Positions 17,431-25,015 of a DNA stretch of 64,000 nt are shown here, piece after piece. This DNA comes from G965227875 sp965227875. Its GTDB lineage: Bacteria > Pseudomonadota > Alphaproteobacteria > Rhizobiales > JAJFHC01. Numbering within the stretch: position 1 is the first letter of the stretch; each line of letters opens with the position of its first letter. The DNA is taken from assembly GCA_965227875.1 (NCBI GenBank), contig OZ245783.1, positions 992,001 to 1,056,000 of the forward strand, given 5' to 3'. Below the pieces are notes generated by a model. It was not told the DNA's origin. It saw nothing but the letters and a program-made list of their open reading frames with translations, and made no database searches. The translations under genes were made by a program, and so were the position numbers.

Positions 17431-18060
17431 TCAGCCCGGCTTGGCGGCAACGACGGTCTCGCCTTCCGAGGCACTAACCGTAAGTTGCAGGCCGGCCTGC
17501 TGGGCAACCTGACCCGTGTAGTAGATCTGGACCGAACGTGGATCTATGTCCTCGCCGGCGCTGCCACCGTCGAGGAGTTCGTGCGTACCGGCCGGGATGT
17601 TGGCCGCATCGCCGCGACAGGAGACCGACAGTTGAGGGCCGTCGATCTCCACGGCAAGTGTGCCGCCGCGAGGTATGGTCGTCAGTCCGACCAGCACCAT
17701 GTTGAGCAGCAGCTTGACCTCGTTCTTGGGACGGGTTTCGCGCGGCCCCGTCCAGCTCAGCGTCACTTTCTCGTTGCCGATGAAGCCCTCCGTCACGTCC
17801 TGCGCATCGCCAAGGTCGATCGACGCGCCGGCCGATCCGGCCGCACCGAACGCAAGCCGGGCGAACTGCAGCTTCGCCGAGGCCTGTTTCGCGCTCTTCT
17901 TGATGAGATCGAGGGCGAAACCGCGCATCTGCTCGTCGGTCTCGTCTTCCAGGACCTCCAGACCGTTGGTGATCGCGCCCACCGGGCTGATCACGTCGTG
18001 ACACACGCGGCTGCACATCAGCGCGGAAAGGTCTAGGGCGTCGAGCGGCGATCCGGACAT
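17431..18060 (-). CDS. chpT: ChpT-type histidine phosphotransferase
   Basis: ChpT takes phosphate from the kinase CckA and passes it to CtrA and CpdR. It resembles a histidine kinase core that has lost ATP binding. The 209 residues contain the phosphorylatable histidine H21 in the family motif CSRVCHDVISPVGAI, followed by NGLEVLEDE and a degraded GHKL-like C-domain (LLLNMVLVGLTTIPRGG) with no intact N/G ATP boxes. The start MSGSPLDALDL matches the family; the longer frame is rejected. It lies just upstream of cheA and in the same 18-kb island as ctrA, so CtrA control and motility genes are physically linked. Confidence 0.88.
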   Translation of the reverse strand: MSGSPLDALDLSALMCSRVCHDVISPVGAITNGLEVLEDETDEQMRGFALDLIKKSAKQASAKLQFARLAFGAAGSAGASIDLGDAQDVTEGFIGNEKVTLSWTGPRETRPKNEVKLLLNMVLVGLTTIPRGGTLAVEIDGPQLSVSCRGDAANIPAGTHELLDGGSAGEDIDPRSVQIYYTGQVAQQAGLQLTVSASEGETVVAAKPG

Positions 18061-18220
18061 GGCATGTTCCCTGAATTCTTCGATCCATCGCTGATACAAT
18101 GGACCGGCAGGAAAACCAAGCCACACCGCCGAATACCGATAAGTTATTGATTCAGAAGGTTTTACCACCTCACCATTCATACGCCGATACCAGCCCGGAC
18201 ATGAAAAGCGGTCGCGCGAA

Positions 18221-19852
18221 TCAGGTGTCGGAAGGTCGTTGGTGCGTGGCGGGAAGATCAGGCATGGCGGTGGCGGCCGAGGTGACTTTCGAAGCCCGGT
18301 CGGTCAGGAACCCGGTGATGCGGGTGACGAACTCCCGTGTCGTCGCTGCCAGCCTGTCGGTAAAACTGTCCTCGTGCAGGTCCTCGGCTGCCAGTTCGTT
18401 GGCCAGTTTGCGTTCAGCCATTATCTGGGCGAGTTGTTCGGCAAGGGCCGGACGGACCGACAGGACCTGAACCATCGCCGACTTGGGGATCTCGAGCACA
18501 CGGGTCCGGGTGTGCGCGGCAACGCTCGCCGACCGCCGCTCCCCGGTCAGCAGCGACATCTCGCCGAAGAAGCTGCCTGCAAGCAGGCGCGCGTACTCGA
18601 CTTCCGGCTGTCCGTCATGGGCTGGCTGGAAAACACGGACCATTCCGTTGAGGATGACGAAAAAGGAGTCTCCCTCCTCCCCCGCATTCACGATGAGGCC
18701 TCTTTCCGGGTAGTCGTCGATGCTGCCCGAATCGAAGAGAAGTCTGCGCTCGTCATTGGTCAGGGGTGCCAGCAGGGGCACGTTCTCGATCGCCTTGACG
18801 CTGGCCGCGGCTTTGAATTCACGTTTCGGCGCCCACCGGAAATCGATCTGTTGCGTATCTGCGGCGATCTCGGCCCCCGCCGCGCCGAGCCGGCGCCAGG
18901 CCTCGAACAGAAAGGATTCCCGAACCGCCGGATGAGCGCCGTAGTCCGAGCAGTGGATAAGAGCCACATAACGAACCGGGCGGCGTTCGCCATCCGCCAG
19001 ACGCACGATCGGCGCCGGCGTGTTCTCCACACCGGTGGCAGCGAGAGCGGCGTCGACGAGCAGCCCTCTCACTTCCCAAGGCGGAAGATCTGCCGAGATG
19101 GAAACGAACACCTTCAGGCAATAGGTCGGCCCCGGTTTGCTGAGATTGTGGATCGGGGTGTTCGCGATCTTGTTGTTCGGAATGACGTGTGTGGTGTCCG
19201 ACAGGGTTCTCAGCATGGTGGCACGCCAGTCGATCGACACGACCTTGCCGCAGACATCGTCATCCGTCTCTATCCAGTCGCCAACTCCGAACGGCCTTTC
19301 GATGGCGATCGCGATACCCGAGATGATGTCCGTAAGCGTCGACTGGAACGCAAGGCCAAGGATACCGAACGCAATGCCGGACGAGACCAGAAGGCCGGTG
19401 ACCGGCTGCTCGAACACGAATGCGAGAATGCCGTAGAAACCGGTCAGGTAGATGAAGAACGACGCGAGGTTCCGGACAATCCCGGGCACCGTCGCCGCAT
19501 AGCCGTGCAGGATGCCTTCCCAGACGAAAAGCGTAAGAGCGCGGTTGACGAGATAGGCGATGACAAGCGTCAGGACGACGCCTTTCACTTCCTGCAGGCG
19601 ACTGAACCAGACATCGGGTGGCTGCAAACCGAAAACCGCGCCCACCACGACAGAGACATACAGGATGGCAAACGGAAGAACACAAGCCTCCGCCACCCAG
19701 AAGAGCCGCGTCTCGCGAACGGCCGCCGGGAAACTCTTGAGCGCGACAACAAGAACGACAAAGACCATCAGGCCGACGAAAAAAGCCAGCACCCACTGCG
19801 ACAGCAGTGTCACCAGCGTTTCGTTGAAACTCGCCGAGACAGACTCCAGCAT
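18221..19852 (-). CDS. MscS-type channel with C-terminal cyclic nucleotide-binding domain
   Basis: The 543-residue product joins an MscS channel to a CRP-like domain. Four to five membrane segments occupy residues 1-170 (WVLAFFVGLMVFVVLVV, then VLPFAILYVSVVVGAVFGL), and the last is the pore helix (GIAFGILGLAFQSTLTDIISG). The MscS beta-domain follows (PFGVGDWIE, then THVIPNNKIANTPIHNL). Residues about 395-510 form the nucleotide-binding fold with the phosphate-binding cassette FFGEMSLLTGERRSASVAA. This architecture matches the bacterial cyclic-nucleotide-gated (bCNG) MscS superfamily, in which several members respond to cAMP rather than tension. The ATG at 19852 has GGGGGGA upstream; the longer frame is rejected. 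Confidence 0.9.
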   Translation of the reverse strand: MLESVSASFNETLVTLLSQWVLAFFVGLMVFVVLVVALKSFPAAVRETRLFWVAEACVLPFAILYVSVVVGAVFGLQPPDVWFSRLQEVKGVVLTLVIAYLVNRALTLFVWEGILHGYAATVPGIVRNLASFFIYLTGFYGILAFVFEQPVTGLLVSSGIAFGILGLAFQSTLTDIISGIAIAIERPFGVGDWIETDDDVCGKVVSIDWRATMLRTLSDTTHVIPNNKIANTPIHNLSKPGPTYCLKVFVSISADLPPWEVRGLLVDAALAATGVENTPAPIVRLADGERRPVRYVALIHCSDYGAHPAVRESFLFEAWRRLGAAGAEIAADTQQIDFRWAPKREFKAAASVKAIENVPLLAPLTNDERRLLFDSGSIDDYPERGLIVNAGEEGDSFFVILNGMVRVFQPAHDGQPEVEYARLLAGSFFGEMSLLTGERRSASVAAHTRTRVLEIPKSAMVQVLSVRPALAEQLAQIMAERKLANELAAEDLHEDSFTDRLAATTREFVTRITGFLTDRASKVTSAATAMPDLPATHQRPSDT

Positions 19853-19969
19853 GCGATCCCCCCAGCCCCCGCTGCCATGGACCACAGTATCAGGACAAGT
19901 TCAACAAAAGGGGAAAGTTTGGCTTAATCGGGAAACGCGCGATTGTGCGCAACCACCTCGGAGCCGCCG

Positions 19970-20494
19970 CTACCGGCTGAGCTGTTTCTGAACCTGGGGC
20001 CAGCGCGAGGCGGCCTGTCTGGTCCAGCGCTTGCGGTCCGCCTTCCATGTCTCGAGTGCTTCGAGCGAGTGAAAGAAATAGAGCTTGCCGTCGAAAAGCG
20101 ACCACAGTTCGGGATTGCCGCTCGCCGGCCATCCCTTGGCGATGGACACCACGCCATGCCCGCCGAACTGTGGCGCGTAGACGTCCGCGTCGCGGCGGAA
20201 CACCACGGCATTGCCCTCGTTGGTGAATCTCCAGGTAACGCCGCCCCAGGTCACCTCGTGTTCCGCCCTGCCCAGGCGCGGCTTTCCGTCGACGAAATAG
20301 GAAAGCGGGTCGTATCCCGAAAGGGCGATCCCGGATACCGGGTCGGTCCAGATCCGCTCCATTGTCGAGGCCTGGGCCCGGCCCCAGGGTGACGAGACGA
20401 ATGCCAGGACGCAGAGCAGCATGGCCAGCCCCGTCAGGAGCACAACTGCCGAATTTGGCTGCGAATCGACGGTCAGGGGCCTATTCTTCGACAT
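19970..20494 (-). CDS. Exported YHS domain protein
   Basis: This protein of 174 residues has an N-terminal hydrophobic segment (VVLLTGLAMLLCVLAFVSS, about 17-35), likely a signal peptide or anchor. A YHS-type domain follows: DPVSGIALSGYDPLSYFVDG, VTWRFTNEGNAVVFRRDADV and YAPQFGGHG. Such proteins occur near copper or other metal homeostasis genes in many proteobacteria, though their role is often unknown. No metal gene lies nearby here. It is transcribed divergently from the EipA-type gene, also an envelope protein. Confidence 0.85.
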   Translation of the reverse strand: MSKNRPLTVDSQPNSAVVLLTGLAMLLCVLAFVSSPWGRAQASTMERIWTDPVSGIALSGYDPLSYFVDGKPRLGRAEHEVTWGGVTWRFTNEGNAVVFRRDADVYAPQFGGHGVVSIAKGWPASGNPELWSLFDGKLYFFHSLEALETWKADRKRWTRQAASRWPQVQKQLSR

Positions 20495-20642
20495 AATTCG
20501 TTCTCATTTCGGTGCGCATGGTGGGCCGACGCGCAGTGGAACCTTCCAGTTGGCGCGACGGTACCCCAAAGACGTAAACATCCAGCAAACCCGACGACGG
20601 GACCGATCCGTACGGCACCCGTCACGAGCGGAGACATCGACC

Positions 20643-21251
20643 GTGAAGACACTCGTTAAGTTCGCAGCCTGTTTCGGGCTTGCCGCCGGCCTGACGTTCG
20701 CCGCGACCGGCGCCTATTCGCAGACCGCCCAGCCGCAGCCGCAGCCCGGCCAGCAGGATCCGGCAAACTCGACCTACACCGCACAGGAAATCATCGACGC
20801 CGGCCATCGCTTTTTCGGCAAGACCACGGGCGGCCTCGCCGAGATGGTCGAGTACGTCTTCCAGCAGAAGGGCCGGCCCAACGCCTACATCGTCGGCGAG
20901 GAGGCCGCCGCCTCGTTCGTAGGCGGTGTCCGTTACGGGGAAGGCTGGATTCATCCCAAGACCGGCGGACGCCAGAAGATCTTCTGGCAGGGGCCGTCGA
21001 TCGGCTTCGATTTCGGCGGCAACGGGTCGCGCACCCTGGTGCTCGTCTACAACATGTACTCCATTCCGCAGCTCTACCAGCGCATACCCGGCGTGGAGGG
21101 TTCGGCCTATGTGGTGGGCGGCCTCGGGGTCAATTTCCAGCAAAGCGGAGAACTGCTGCTCGCGCCGATCAGGACCGGGGTCGGCGCACGTCTGGGAATC
21201 AATATCGGCTACCTGAAATACACCGCTCAACCGACCTGGAATCCCTTCTGA
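20643..21251 (+). CDS. EipA-type envelope protein (DUF1134)
   Basis: The 202-residue product starts with a signal peptide (LVKFAACFGLAAGLTFAATGAYS) and a Gln/Pro spacer. The DUF1134 core follows: EIIDAGHRFFGKTTGGLAEM, NAYIVGEEAAASFVGGVRYG, and WQGPSIGFDFGGNGSRTLVLV. The Brucella and Caulobacter members (EipA) are small periplasmic beta-barrel proteins needed for envelope integrity. I chose GTG at 20643 because CGGAGAC precedes it and it places the signal peptide at the very N-terminus; the open frame runs much further upstream through the YHS gene. The product is expected in the periplasm. Confidence 0.87.
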   Translation: MKTLVKFAACFGLAAGLTFAATGAYSQTAQPQPQPGQQDPANSTYTAQEIIDAGHRFFGKTTGGLAEMVEYVFQQKGRPNAYIVGEEAAASFVGGVRYGEGWIHPKTGGRQKIFWQGPSIGFDFGGNGSRTLVLVYNMYSIPQLYQRIPGVEGSAYVVGGLGVNFQQSGELLLAPIRTGVGARLGINIGYLKYTAQPTWNPF

Positions 21252-21410
21252 CCGGCGTCACCCCGCCCGCGTCGTTTTGTTGAGTATCCGGCAATTCCGT
21301 GTTTTAACCCTAAGACATGACGAAAATGGACGTATTGCGCAGAAACTGGCAGGTTCGCACCGTCTTTTTCGTTAACGGATCTGTGTGAGTAGGGGAAGGC
21401 GACCGACCCG

Positions 21411-22583
21411 ATGTTCCAGACGGTCATGTTCATCGCGCTGGGGTTTCTGTGCGCCAGCCTCATAGGCTTGTTCATCGCCCCGCCCCTGTGGCGCCACGCG
21501 GTCCGGCTGACGACCAAGCGTATCCAGAGCCAGTCGCCGCTGACCATGGCGGAAATCCAGGCTGACCGGGACCAGCTCAAGGCCGAGTTTGCCCTGTCCA
21601 CCCGCAAGCTCGAGCTCACGGTCGAGGAACTGAAGGAGCGCAACGGCCGTCACGTCGTCGAGAACTCGCGTCTGGCCAACCGGATCGAGGAACTCACCGA
21701 GAAGGCCAAGGACCACGCCGCCCAGCTCGTCGAGCGCGACGCCAAGATCATGAAACTGACGTCGCGGTCGAGCCCGCTCGAGGACGACGTGCGCTCCAAG
21801 ACGGAGATGATCCAACAGCAGGCCGAGAAGATCCGCCAGCAGGGCGAGGTCATCGAGCGTCAGCGGCGCATGCTCAAGGAACAGACGGAACTGGCGGCCG
21901 GGCGCGAAGCGGAAGTCAATGCGCTGCGGCGCAAGGCCCGCGAGGACAATGCCGAGGAGCGCACGCTCGGGCTCGCCCACCAGGCGATCGCGGACCGCGT
22001 GAACGAACTTGGCCGGCTGGCGGCCAACATTGAAAGCAGGCGGGCGGAACTCTACGAGACCCGGCGCGACATCTCCTCGCTCCGCGAAACCATCGCGGAA
22101 GAGGCTTCGTCGGACTCGCGACGCGTGCGCGCCTACCGCCGCACCGTGACCAAGCTGCTCGACGACCGTGACACCCTCATGGACGAACTGCGCAAGGCCG
22201 AGGACGAGTCAGGCCGCCTGCGCGAGGAGATCCAGGCGCTCGAGACGACCTGGAAGTCCCGTTCCAACCCCTATGACGACCTCAAGCGCGAAGTCGATGC
22301 CGTCGCCCGCGACGTGGGCCGCGTGCTCAAGCGACTGCCTGAGGAAGTCGACGCCGACGAGCTTGATGTCGACCTGGCCGCCCGCGCGCCGGAACAGAAG
22401 AACAACGTCACGCCGATCAACGCCAACTCGTCGCGCCGCAACAGCGCCCGGGCAGACGGAGATGCTGACGTCGACGGGCAAACGGACCGGGACGACACCG
22501 ACGACGAGGCCGGTGAGTCCGGAACGCCCCCTTCCCTCGCCGACCGCATCCGCGCCCTTCAGAACGAACTGTCAAAGGGCTGA
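21411..22583 (+). CDS. Membrane-anchored coiled-coil protein, function unknown
   Basis: This protein of 390 residues opens with one membrane segment (VMFIALGFLCASLIGLFIAP, about 5-24). Almost 250 residues of charged coiled coil follow (about 45-300), with repeated Lys/Glu/Arg/Gln heptads and few prolines. The tail is acidic and disordered. It looks like an inner-membrane-anchored cytoplasmic rod. Similar proteins of unknown role are common in alphaproteobacteria, but I cannot name this one. An AT-rich leader with TTAAC motifs (21369-21373) precedes it. Its end meets a minus-strand gene after 15 bases. Confidence 0.8.
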   Translation: MFQTVMFIALGFLCASLIGLFIAPPLWRHAVRLTTKRIQSQSPLTMAEIQADRDQLKAEFALSTRKLELTVEELKERNGRHVVENSRLANRIEELTEKAKDHAAQLVERDAKIMKLTSRSSPLEDDVRSKTEMIQQQAEKIRQQGEVIERQRRMLKEQTELAAGREAEVNALRRKAREDNAEERTLGLAHQAIADRVNELGRLAANIESRRAELYETRRDISSLRETIAEEASSDSRRVRAYRRTVTKLLDDRDTLMDELRKAEDESGRLREEIQALETTWKSRSNPYDDLKREVDAVARDVGRVLKRLPEEVDADELDVDLAARAPEQKNNVTPINANSSRRNSARADGDADVDGQTDRDDTDDEAGESGTPPSLADRIRALQNELSKG

Positions 22584-22598
22584 GCAAGCCCCGCGCCG

Positions 22599-22985
22599 TC
22601 AGGGTGTTCCGGCCTGGAGCACGACCCGACCGACAAGTGCGCCCGAACGCGTGTCGATGACGAGGATCTGTTCGCCTTCCGACCCGCTCACGCGCACATG
22701 CAGCCGCGATCCGTCGGCGATCATCTCCGCGACCCTGTAGCCTGCGGGCACCGTGACCGGCAGATCCCCGAACCCCGATGCCGCGGCTCGCGCACTTGGG
22801 GACGACGGCAGGTTGACCGCCCGGTAGATGATCGTGGCGAAGACCACGATGAATCCGACGACCAGCAGCACGCCCATGACGATGACGAGCCCCTTGAGGA
22901 AGCGCGGATTGGACGGAGGCGGACCGGCCTCGCCCGATTCCGGTTCGACAGAACCCGTGTCTTGTGACATATGCGCTTGTGTCAT
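22599..22985 (-). CDS. Small single-pass membrane protein (DUF6476-like)
   Basis: The 128-residue product has a Glu/Pro-rich cytoplasmic lead, one membrane segment (FLKGLVIVMGVLLVVGFIVVF, about 29-49) and a C-terminal beta-rich domain of about 65 residues (VPAGYRVAEMIADGSRLHVRV, then QILVIDTRSG). It resembles the small protein often encoded back to back with rluD in alphaproteobacteria (annotated DUF6476, from memory, not verified). GGGGAAG lies before the ATG at 22985. That ATG and the rluD ATG share the bases CATG on opposite strands. Confidence 0.68.
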   Translation of the reverse strand: MTQAHMSQDTGSVEPESGEAGPPPSNPRFLKGLVIVMGVLLVVGFIVVFATIIYRAVNLPSSPSARAAASGFGDLPVTVPAGYRVAEMIADGSRLHVRVSGSEGEQILVIDTRSGALVGRVVLQAGTP

Positions 22986-23991
22986 GAACGCTTCCCCGTA
23001 TCAGTCCGAACTCACCCGTTGCGTCGACGCCGACCATGCCGGCGAACGACTGGACCGCTACTTACACCGGATCGAGCCGGAAATCAGCCGTTCTCGCTTC
23101 AAAAGCCTCATCAAGGAAGGCCATGTGCGCGTTTCCGGCATGCAGGTGCTCGAACCCAACCGGAAAATGACGGAAGGTGAGCGTGTCGACGTCCGCATGC
23201 CCGAACCCGAGGACCCGGTTCCCAGGGGCGAGGATATCCCGCTCGAAGTGGTCTACGAGGACGATCATGTCATCGTGGTCGACAAGCCCGCCGGTCTCGT
23301 CGTCCATCCCGCAGCGGGCAACTGGACGGGAACGCTCGTCAACGCACTCATTCATCATTGCGGCGATACGCTGTCCGGCATCGGCGGCGTGCGTCGCCCG
23401 GGCATCGTGCACCGGATCGACAAGGACACGTCCGGGCTCATCGTCGTGGCCAAGACCGACACCGCGCATCGCGGTCTGGCGGAACAGTTCGCCGCCCACG
23501 GGCGCGACGGCCGGCTGGAACGCGCCTACCTGGCGCTCGTCTGGGGCTCGCCGGACCCCCGGAAAGGCAAGGTTGACGCCGCACTGGCGCGCAGTTCCTC
23601 CAACCGTCTCAAGATGGCCGTGGTACGCGAAGGCGGCAAACACGCCATAACCAGGTATGCCGTCGAGCGAACCCTGCCGAAAGGCGCCGAGCGGCCAACG
23701 ACGAGTCTCGTGAGGTGCGTCCTCGAAACCGGCAGAACGCACCAGATCCGCGTACACATGGCCCATATCGGACATCCGCTGCTGGGAGATGCCGTATACG
23801 GGGCCGGTTTCGCGGCCAGCAGCAACCGTCTCCCCCGGGCTGCCGCGGAGGCCTTGCAGGACCTGGACCGCCAGGCGCTCCATGCCGCGCGACTGGGATT
23901 CGTCCATCCCGCGACCGGCGAAACGCTCTCCTTCGACAGTCCCCTGCCGGCAGAACTGGAGAGCCTCCTGAAGCTTTGCGAAGCCGCGTAA
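22984..23991 (+). CDS. rluD: RluD-type 23S rRNA pseudouridine synthase
   Basis: RluD isomerises uridines in helix 69 of 23S rRNA to pseudouridine. The 335 residues contain an N-terminal S4 RNA-binding domain (DADHAGERLDRYLHRI ... LIKEGHVRVSG) and the RsuA/RluA catalytic domain with PGIVHRIDKDTSGLIVVAK, whose Asp is the catalytic residue. The C-terminal part includes ETGRTHQIRVHMAHIGHPLLGD. The ATG at 22984 is the only sensible start; no ribosome site precedes it. The gene is directly upstream of rpoH, a common alphaproteobacterial arrangement. Confidence 0.93.
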   Translation: MNASPYQSELTRCVDADHAGERLDRYLHRIEPEISRSRFKSLIKEGHVRVSGMQVLEPNRKMTEGERVDVRMPEPEDPVPRGEDIPLEVVYEDDHVIVVDKPAGLVVHPAAGNWTGTLVNALIHHCGDTLSGIGGVRRPGIVHRIDKDTSGLIVVAKTDTAHRGLAEQFAAHGRDGRLERAYLALVWGSPDPRKGKVDAALARSSSNRLKMAVVREGGKHAITRYAVERTLPKGAERPTTSLVRCVLETGRTHQIRVHMAHIGHPLLGDAVYGAGFAASSNRLPRAAAEALQDLDRQALHAARLGFVHPATGETLSFDSPLPAELESLLKLCEAA

Positions 23992-24020
23992 AGCTCTCGT
24001 CATAAACGGGTGATTAGGCT

Positions 24021-24049
24021 CTTAAAATTGCCACAGTGACTTCCTATAT
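24021..24049 (+). promoter_or_regulatory. rpoH promoter (alphaproteobacterial sigma-70 type)
   Basis: CTTAAA at 24021-24026 and CTATAT at 24044-24049 are 17 bases apart, close to the alphaproteobacterial housekeeping consensus CTTGAC-N17-CTATAT. Transcription should begin near 24056, about 60 bases before the rpoH ATG. A sigma-32-type reading (CTTxAA with a CCTATAT box) is also possible and would fit self-regulation of rpoH, so both should be considered. Confidence 0.65.
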
Positions 24050-24062
24050 ATACGTCACTGTG
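24032..24062. repeat. Perfect 9-bp inverted repeat around the rpoH -10 box
   Basis: CACAGTGAC at 24032-24040 and its exact reverse complement GTCACTGTG at 24054-24062 are 13 bases apart and enclose the CTATAT -10 box. The arms are centred about 22 bases apart, two helical turns, as expected for a dimeric repressor covering the promoter. A chance nine-base perfect pair at this spot is unlikely. No regulator is known to me for this sequence. Confidence 0.6.
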
Positions 24063-24117
24063 CTGCGGGGCGCAGACGAACGCATGCGGCCACGCGCCAT
24101 CAATTGGGAAAATCGAA

Positions 24118-24996
24118 ATGTCCAACCGGTCCGTCCCGGCCGTAACGAGTGAAGGCCTCAGCAGGTATCTCCAGGAAATCCGGAAATTCCCGATGCTGGA
24201 ACCGGACCAGGAATACATGCTGGCCAAGCGCTGGCGTGAACACGAGGACCCCGAAGCCGCCCACGAACTCGTGACGAGCCATCTTCGCCTCGTGGCCAAG
24301 ATCGCCATGGGATACCGCGGTTACGGTCTGCCGATTTCCGAAGTGATCTCCGAGGGCAATGTCGGCCTTATGCAGGCGGTGAAACGTTTCGAACCGGAAA
24401 AGGGATTCCGGCTGGCGACCTACGCGATGTGGTGGATCCGCGCCGCGATCCAGGAGTACATCCTGAGGTCGTGGAGCCTGGTGAAGATGGGCACCACGGC
24501 AAGCCAGAAGAAACTCTTCTTCAACCTGCGCAAAATGAAAAGCCAGATCCAGGCGCTCGACGATGGTGATCTGCATCCCGACCAGGTCGAACTTATCTCC
24601 AAGCGCCTCGGTGTGTCGGAGGAAGACGTGGTTTCGATGAACCGCCGCCTCGGCGGCGACACGTCGCTCAATGCCCCTCTGCGCGCCGATGCGGAAGGCG
24701 AATGGCAGGACTGGCTGGTGGACGACGAACCCGACCAGGAAAGCCTGCTCGTCGAATCCGAGGAAATGAGCCAGCGCCGCGCATTCCTGGCCAAGGCCAT
24801 GGAGTCGCTGAACGAACGCGAGCAGCGCATTTTCGAGGCCCGGCGACTGGCCGAGGATCCGGTCACGCTGGAAGACCTCTCGCAGGAGTTCGACGTCAGC
24901 CGGGAACGGATCCGCCAGATCGAGGTCCGCGCCTTCGAAAAGGTCCAGAAGGCGGTGCAGAAGGCGGCGCGCGAAGCCGCCATGGCGCCGGCCTGA
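24118..24996 (+). CDS. rpoH: Heat-shock sigma factor RpoH (sigma-32)
   Basis: RpoH directs RNA polymerase to heat-shock promoters (dnaK, groEL, ftsH and others). The 292 residues include region 2 (SEVISEGNVGLMQAVKRFEP, ATYAMWWIRAAIQEYILRSW), the RpoH box QKKLFFNLR at 130-138 that separates RpoH from other sigma factors, and region 4 (LSQEFDVSRERIRQIEVRAF). It follows rluD by 126 bases, with a promoter and operator-like repeat in between. It converges with a beta-barrel gene only 19 bases away, and no intrinsic terminator is visible in that gap. Confidence 0.97.
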   Translation: MSNRSVPAVTSEGLSRYLQEIRKFPMLEPDQEYMLAKRWREHEDPEAAHELVTSHLRLVAKIAMGYRGYGLPISEVISEGNVGLMQAVKRFEPEKGFRLATYAMWWIRAAIQEYILRSWSLVKMGTTASQKKLFFNLRKMKSQIQALDDGDLHPDQVELISKRLGVSEEDVVSMNRRLGGDTSLNAPLRADAEGEWQDWLVDDEPDQESLLVESEEMSQRRAFLAKAMESLNEREQRIFEARRLAEDPVTLEDLSQEFDVSRERIRQIEVRAFEKVQKAVQKAAREAAMAPA

Positions 24997-25015
24997 CCGA
25001 AGCCTGTATTCCCCG

